A stretch of DNA of 10,780 nucleotides from CAYPTI01 sp964413525 [NCBI: uncultured bacterium] (GTDB lineage Bacteria; T1Sed10-126). The notes beneath the pieces were generated by a model. The model was not told the origin of the DNA, searched no databases, and saw nothing but the letters and a program-made list of their open reading frames with translations. The position numbers were made by a program, and so were the translations under genes. The DNA lies in assembly GCA_964413525.1 (NCBI GenBank), contig CAYPTI010000060.1, positions 1 to 10,780 on the forward strand, written 5' to 3'. This document shows, piece after piece, positions 7,280-10,780 of the stretch (the stretch's first letter is position 1; every line of letters starts with the position of its first letter).

Positions 7280-10200
7280 CGGAGTTCACCGCTCAGGATT
7301 TGATCCCAGCTCGCCTCGAAGTACCCTTCCCAGAAGGACCGCAACCGCTGGTCCTGCAGGTACTCCACGGTCTCGTCCGGGGACAAATCGTTCCTCCGGG
7401 GGGGCGGGTAGCGGTCGATGTCGTCCACCGGACCGTACTCGTCCAGGGAGGAACGGTACTCCGAGATCAGAACCTGATTCAGCCGATCGTCGAACGGAAC
7501 CTCGGCCCCGGCGGCGCCCTGCTTGAGAAACCCTTCGACGACGTCCAGGGGCATCCGGTAGGCATGGGGTCGGGTCATCAACTGGTTCGTCCAGGTCTCC
7601 AGTAGACCCACTGCCTGTTCGGTAGCCGGCAGGACGAAACGCCGGGTCTCCGTTTGCTCGGGCAGCACCAGGGCGACCCGAAAGCGCTCCCCGTCCAGGA
7701 CTCCAACCGCGCACAACGCAACCCCGGATATGTAGGCCCGCAGGTACTTATGAACGTCCGTGCCGGTGCCCAGGAAGAACAGCGTGCTTGAATCCGGATC
7801 CACCAGCTGGGTGTCGCCGATCAGGTCGAACCGCGAGGCCGACCCGCGTTCCTCCTCAAGGGTGAATCGAATCGCGTCAAGCGACTGCGTGCCGGACTCC
7901 CCGGACGCCGCACCGAACCGGTACCGGACCAGGGAACCCGGTTCGAGTTCGTTCAACTGTTCTCGCCACCCCATCAGACGATCCCGGTACTTCAGATCCT
8001 GGACCGAGCCCAGCATCCCGGTGGGGATCGTTCCCTGTTCCTGATATCGGGCCTTCCGGGTCCGGTACTGGTCCACGATCATTGTTTCCGACGGGACGGT
8101 TCCCCGCTCGAGGCAGGCCCCCTCGAAGGAGCGCCGGGTCACCATGGTTTTCCAGGGGTTGACGGTTTCGAAGGGTTCGTCGTTCTGGTCCAGGACCGTT
8201 TCATCGGCTGCCTCCCGGAGCCGCAGGACGTACCGGGCCCAGCCCTGGAGCGGACTTTTGAGAAACTGCTCCAGCCAGCTCAGACGAACCTCCCGGATCT
8301 CGTCGTTGGCCTCCGCGTCGGGTTTCCCGGCTGATTCTTCCGGGAGATCGACCGGGGCCAGAACGTCCTTCGCCGAAGGAGGCAACGGACGGGTCGCAAG
8401 CTCCGCGTGCTTCGACCAGCCGTGGGCCTCGATCACCCGTTCCCGGGCCCGGCGAGCTCGCGCCTCAGCAAGGGCTTCCGGGTTGTAGGTCGGGCCGGGG
8501 CCGGAGGGATCGAAGCAGGCCGGGTCGCTGCGGTGGAGGGGATGCTCCACGGTCAGTTCCTCCAGCCGATCCTCCTCCAGGTACCCCTCCAGGATCTGTT
8601 GAAACTCCCGGAACACGGAGGACGGCTCGATGTTCTTTCCGGTCACCGGGTCGCGCGAGATCCAGGAAAGATAAACTTTCTCCCGGGCGGACAGCAGGGT
8701 TTCCAGGAACATGTACCGTTCCCGATCCCGGTCCCAGAGATCCCCTTCCTGCCACTGTTCGGACTGCAGATCGATCGGGGACCGCGGCGAGGAGGCCGGA
8801 AAATCTCCCTCGTTCATGCCCAGCATAAAGACCACGTCAAACGGGATCGGCCGCTGCGGTTTGAAGGAGGACACGACCACGCCGCTGGCCAGGTAATGAC
8901 CCCGGCGGTATTCCTGAGTGCTCAGTTCGTCCAGGGCAAACTCCATCGCCGTCGAGTAGCCGGTGGACTCCGGTCCGCTCTCCATCTCGGCCAGGGACTG
9001 AAGCGTCTCCAGGTACCCGTAGAACTCCGGTTCCTCGGTGGTATCGGCCGGCTCGAGGTACTCCCGAATGAACTGTCCCATCCAGCGGAACCAGCCGGAC
9101 AGGGACCGCTGTTCCGAGCGGACCGACCGGGCCGAGGTGATCAACCCTCGAACCCCCTCCGCGAAGGCCGCCAGAGCTTCCCGGCGTTCTTCCTCCACCG
9201 TCTCGGGTCGGTACGAATCGGTCGTTCCCGTGAACCGGAGGTCCTCCGGGTCCGGGTCCCGACCGTCCATGAACGTCCCCAGTACCAATCGTTTTATTCC
9301 CTGATCCCAGTTAAAGACGTCCCTCTTAATGTACGTCCCCTCGTGATCGGTGCGGTCGGCGCCGTTAAAAATGGCCAGCCGTTCGACCCACTCCTCCCAG
9401 AGGTCCCGATCGTCCTCCGGCAGGGTCGTCCGGTGGTTTGGATGCAACAGAAGCGACAGGATGGACTCGCGGTTGAACGGTTCCGTCGGCAACCTCAGGA
9501 GTGACTCGATGCCTTCCATGAGCCGGCTCGTGTCCCCGCGGCGAATGTCAATTTCGTTAAACGGAAGGTCGTGAACCCGCTCGAACACGGTTTCAATCCG
9601 GGACTGGTACTCGTCTCGTTTGCGGGGGTTCACGATCACGGCAATGTCCTCGAACGAAATGTCGCCGGGCCCGTCGTCTTCGGAACCGCCCCGGACCAGC
9701 GACCAGATTTCGTCGGCCACCGCCTCGACCTCCCGGCGGACGGTCCGACAGGAGAAGAATCGCACGCTGTCATCCGGCTCCAGGGTGGTGGGTTCGGCCC
9801 GGGCGGAACGGTAGTTCAACACGTCGCTCTGGAATTGCGTTAACAGGGTCGGCGACCCGGATCCATGGGCCGGATCGTGCCAGTTGCCCCGGAAACCGTA
9901 TTCCGACAGCGTGTTCAACAGGTGGGTCAGGTCCCGGCCGGCCCGTCCCCAGGCCCTCAGGGCGAGGGGCGGATCCATGGGGGACTCCGCGTCCAGGGAC
10001 CACTCCGACTCGCCGGAGACCGACTCCACTGCTTCGTCCTTGCGCTCCTCCAGCCTTGACTCTCCCTCCAGGATTTCCTCCTGTTCGTCGTAAATCACGT
10101 CCTCCCAGAATTCCCGGCAGGGGTTGAGCGTGTAAAATTTCAAGTTCACCCGGGCGGCCAGGTTTTGGAAGATCTGACCGTAGACCGGGGCGAAGTTGGA

Positions 10201-10780
10201 GATCCCGAACACGTGGACCGTCGACGGCAGATCCAGTTGGGTCGGATCCACGGATCGAAAATACTCGGTCAGCAGGTACCGTGATGGATCGACCTCGGGA
10301 CCGGGGGACTTGAACTGCCCGGTCTCGTCAAACAGGGCAAGCCAGAGGGTCCGCTGCCAGGCCTCGTTGTTCCGGTAGTGAAGCTGTGAGGTGTATGGTT
10401 CGGAGGATTGATGCCAGGCTTCCACCATTCCCAGCCGCGACCGGCCGTACTGCAGGAAGTTGTTGGCCAGCCGCCGGGCGAGCTGGTACCGCCGGAGGTT
10501 TCGGGAAGGCGGGGAGGATTCCGACTCCTCGGAGGGTTCCCCGGGGAGCGAACCCCCGGCCGATAGGTACTCGACCACCGGCTCCAATTCCGGCCGGTCA
10601 ATCATGGTCGAATCCTGAAGCAGGTGGAGGATCGCCGCCACCAGCCGGGTCTGATCGACGAATCCGACCGACTCCCCGGCCGATCCCCGCAGGAACTCCT
10701 CCACGGTGGAAAAATAGTCCCCCGCCACCCCGAACCGCCGGGACAGTTCAAACGTCAAATACCGGCTCACGTTCCAGTTC
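7276..10780 (-). CDS. recC: exonuclease V subunit RecC (5' end outside window)
   Basis: RecC is the RecBCD scaffold: it splits the duplex, channels both strands and scans for Chi, using dead helicase-like and nuclease-like domains. Numbering from GTG at 10770, conserved blocks are LTFELSRRFGVAGDYF (5-20), VHVFGISNFAPVYGQIFQNL (186-205), YTLNPCREFW (213-222), FFSCRTVRREVEAV (338-351), FDVVFMLGMNEGDFP (644-658) and RDRERYMFLETLL (681-693), each matching the family at the expected place. The GTG at 10770 is very unlikely to be the start: no ribosome site is visible, the frame stays open to base 10780 (Asn-Trp-Asn), and the sequence there aligns with about residue 42 of E. coli RecC. About 40 N-terminal residues therefore lie outside. 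Two Ser/Glu-rich stretches (about 70-92 and 227-262) look like flexible insertions. The TGA stop overlaps the recB ATG by 4 bases. Confidence 0.96.
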   Translation of the reverse strand, partial: NWNVSRYLTFELSRRFGVAGDYFSTVEEFLRGSAGESVGFVDQTRLVAAILHLLQDSTMIDRPELEPVVEYLSAGGSLPGEPSEESESSPPSRNLRRYQLARRLANNFLQYGRSRLGMVEAWHQSSEPYTSQLHYRNNEAWQRTLWLALFDETGQFKSPGPEVDPSRYLLTEYFRSVDPTQLDLPSTVHVFGISNFAPVYGQIFQNLAARVNLKFYTLNPCREFWEDVIYDEQEEILEGESRLEERKDEAVESVSGESEWSLDAESPMDPPLALRAWGRAGRDLTHLLNTLSEYGFRGNWHDPAHGSGSPTLLTQFQSDVLNYRSARAEPTTLEPDDSVRFFSCRTVRREVEAVADEIWSLVRGGSEDDGPGDISFEDIAVIVNPRKRDEYQSRIETVFERVHDLPFNEIDIRRGDTSRLMEGIESLLRLPTEPFNRESILSLLLHPNHRTTLPEDDRDLWEEWVERLAIFNGADRTDHEGTYIKRDVFNWDQGIKRLVLGTFMDGRDPDPEDLRFTGTTDSYRPETVEEERREALAAFAEGVRGLITSARSVRSEQRSLSGWFRWMGQFIREYLEPADTTEEPEFYGYLETLQSLAEMESGPESTGYSTAMEFALDELSTQEYRRGHYLASGVVVSSFKPQRPIPFDVVFMLGMNEGDFPASSPRSPIDLQSEQWQEGDLWDRDRERYMFLETLLSAREKVYLSWISRDPVTGKNIEPSSVFREFQQILEGYLEEDRLEELTVEHPLHRSDPACFDPSGPGPTYNPEALAEARARRARERVIEAHGWSKHAELATRPLPPSAKDVLAPVDLPEESAGKPDAEANDEIREVRLSWLEQFLKSPLQGWARYVLRLREAADETVLDQNDEPFETVNPWKTMVTRRSFEGACLERGTVPSETMIVDQYRTRKARYQEQGTIPTGMLGSVQDLKYRDRLMGWREQLNELEPGSLVRYRFGAASGESGTQSLDAIRFTLEEERGSASRFDLIGDTQLVDPDSSTLFFLGTGTDVHKYLRAYISGVALCAVGVLDGERFRVALVLPEQTETRRFVLPATEQAVGLLETWTNQLMTRPHAYRMPLDVVEGFLKQGAAGAEVPFDDRLNQVLISEYRSSLDEYGPVDDIDRYPPPRRNDLSPDETVEYLQDQRLRSFWEGYFEASWDQILSGELR

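Noticed and set aside
5705-7303. 532-codon open frame on the plus strand, antisense to recB
   Set aside because: It lies wholly over recB, which has every helicase motif in the other strand. The translation has no recognisable domain and is explained by high third-position GC suppressing stops.
8407-9504. 365-codon open frame on the plus strand, antisense to recC
   Set aside because: Same reasoning: no domain, shadow of a conserved gene.
1-10780. A novel defence or other undescribed system
   Set aside because: All five coding regions belong to known housekeeping families (RecBCD repair and t6A synthesis). No transposase, integrase, toxin-antitoxin, CRISPR or unknown multi-gene cluster is present.

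Overview
The window is a GC-rich bacterial chromosomal segment in which every credible gene lies on the minus strand. Reading in the direction of transcription (from high to low coordinates), it holds recC (its 5' end cut off by the window edge), recB, recD, then a gap of about 670 bases, then tsaE and the first 85 codons of tsaB (running off the low-coordinate edge). No mobile element, CRISPR array, rRNA or tRNA is visible. The long open frames on the plus strand are antisense shadows of the rec genes.

Region 1408-10780 is a tightly packed recC-recB-recD operon. recC and recB overlap by 4 bases (ATGA) and recB and recD by 11, so the three subunits are probably made by coupled translation. 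RecB keeps all its UvrD-type helicase motifs and a complete C-terminal nuclease site. RecD keeps all its SF1B helicase motifs. RecC keeps its diagnostic blocks. Together they should form an active RecBCD helicase-nuclease that processes double-strand breaks and degrades linear foreign DNA. Positions in RecC that read Chi in E. coli look different here, which is the most interesting point in the coding part.

Region 742-1407 has no gene I can support. It contains a local AT-rich stretch, a 14-base perfect palindrome and a 16-base GC-rich palindrome, and weak promoter-like sequence upstream of tsaE. It probably holds the end of the rec transcript and the promoter and leader of tsaE-tsaB.

Region 1-741 carries tsaE and tsaB, overlapping as GTGA. 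Both products belong to the machinery that makes the universal tRNA modification t6A37. TsaE here ends in an unusual Pro/Gly/Asp-rich tail.

Organism: proteins are rich in Arg, Asp and Glu and poor in Lys, as expected from high GC and possibly from a saline habitat. The recC-recB-recD order is the one I recall in spirochaetes such as Borrelia and, apart from the ptrA insertion, in enterobacteria. A GC-rich spirochaete is a guess I hold weakly. I do not see a novel defence or biosynthetic system in this window.
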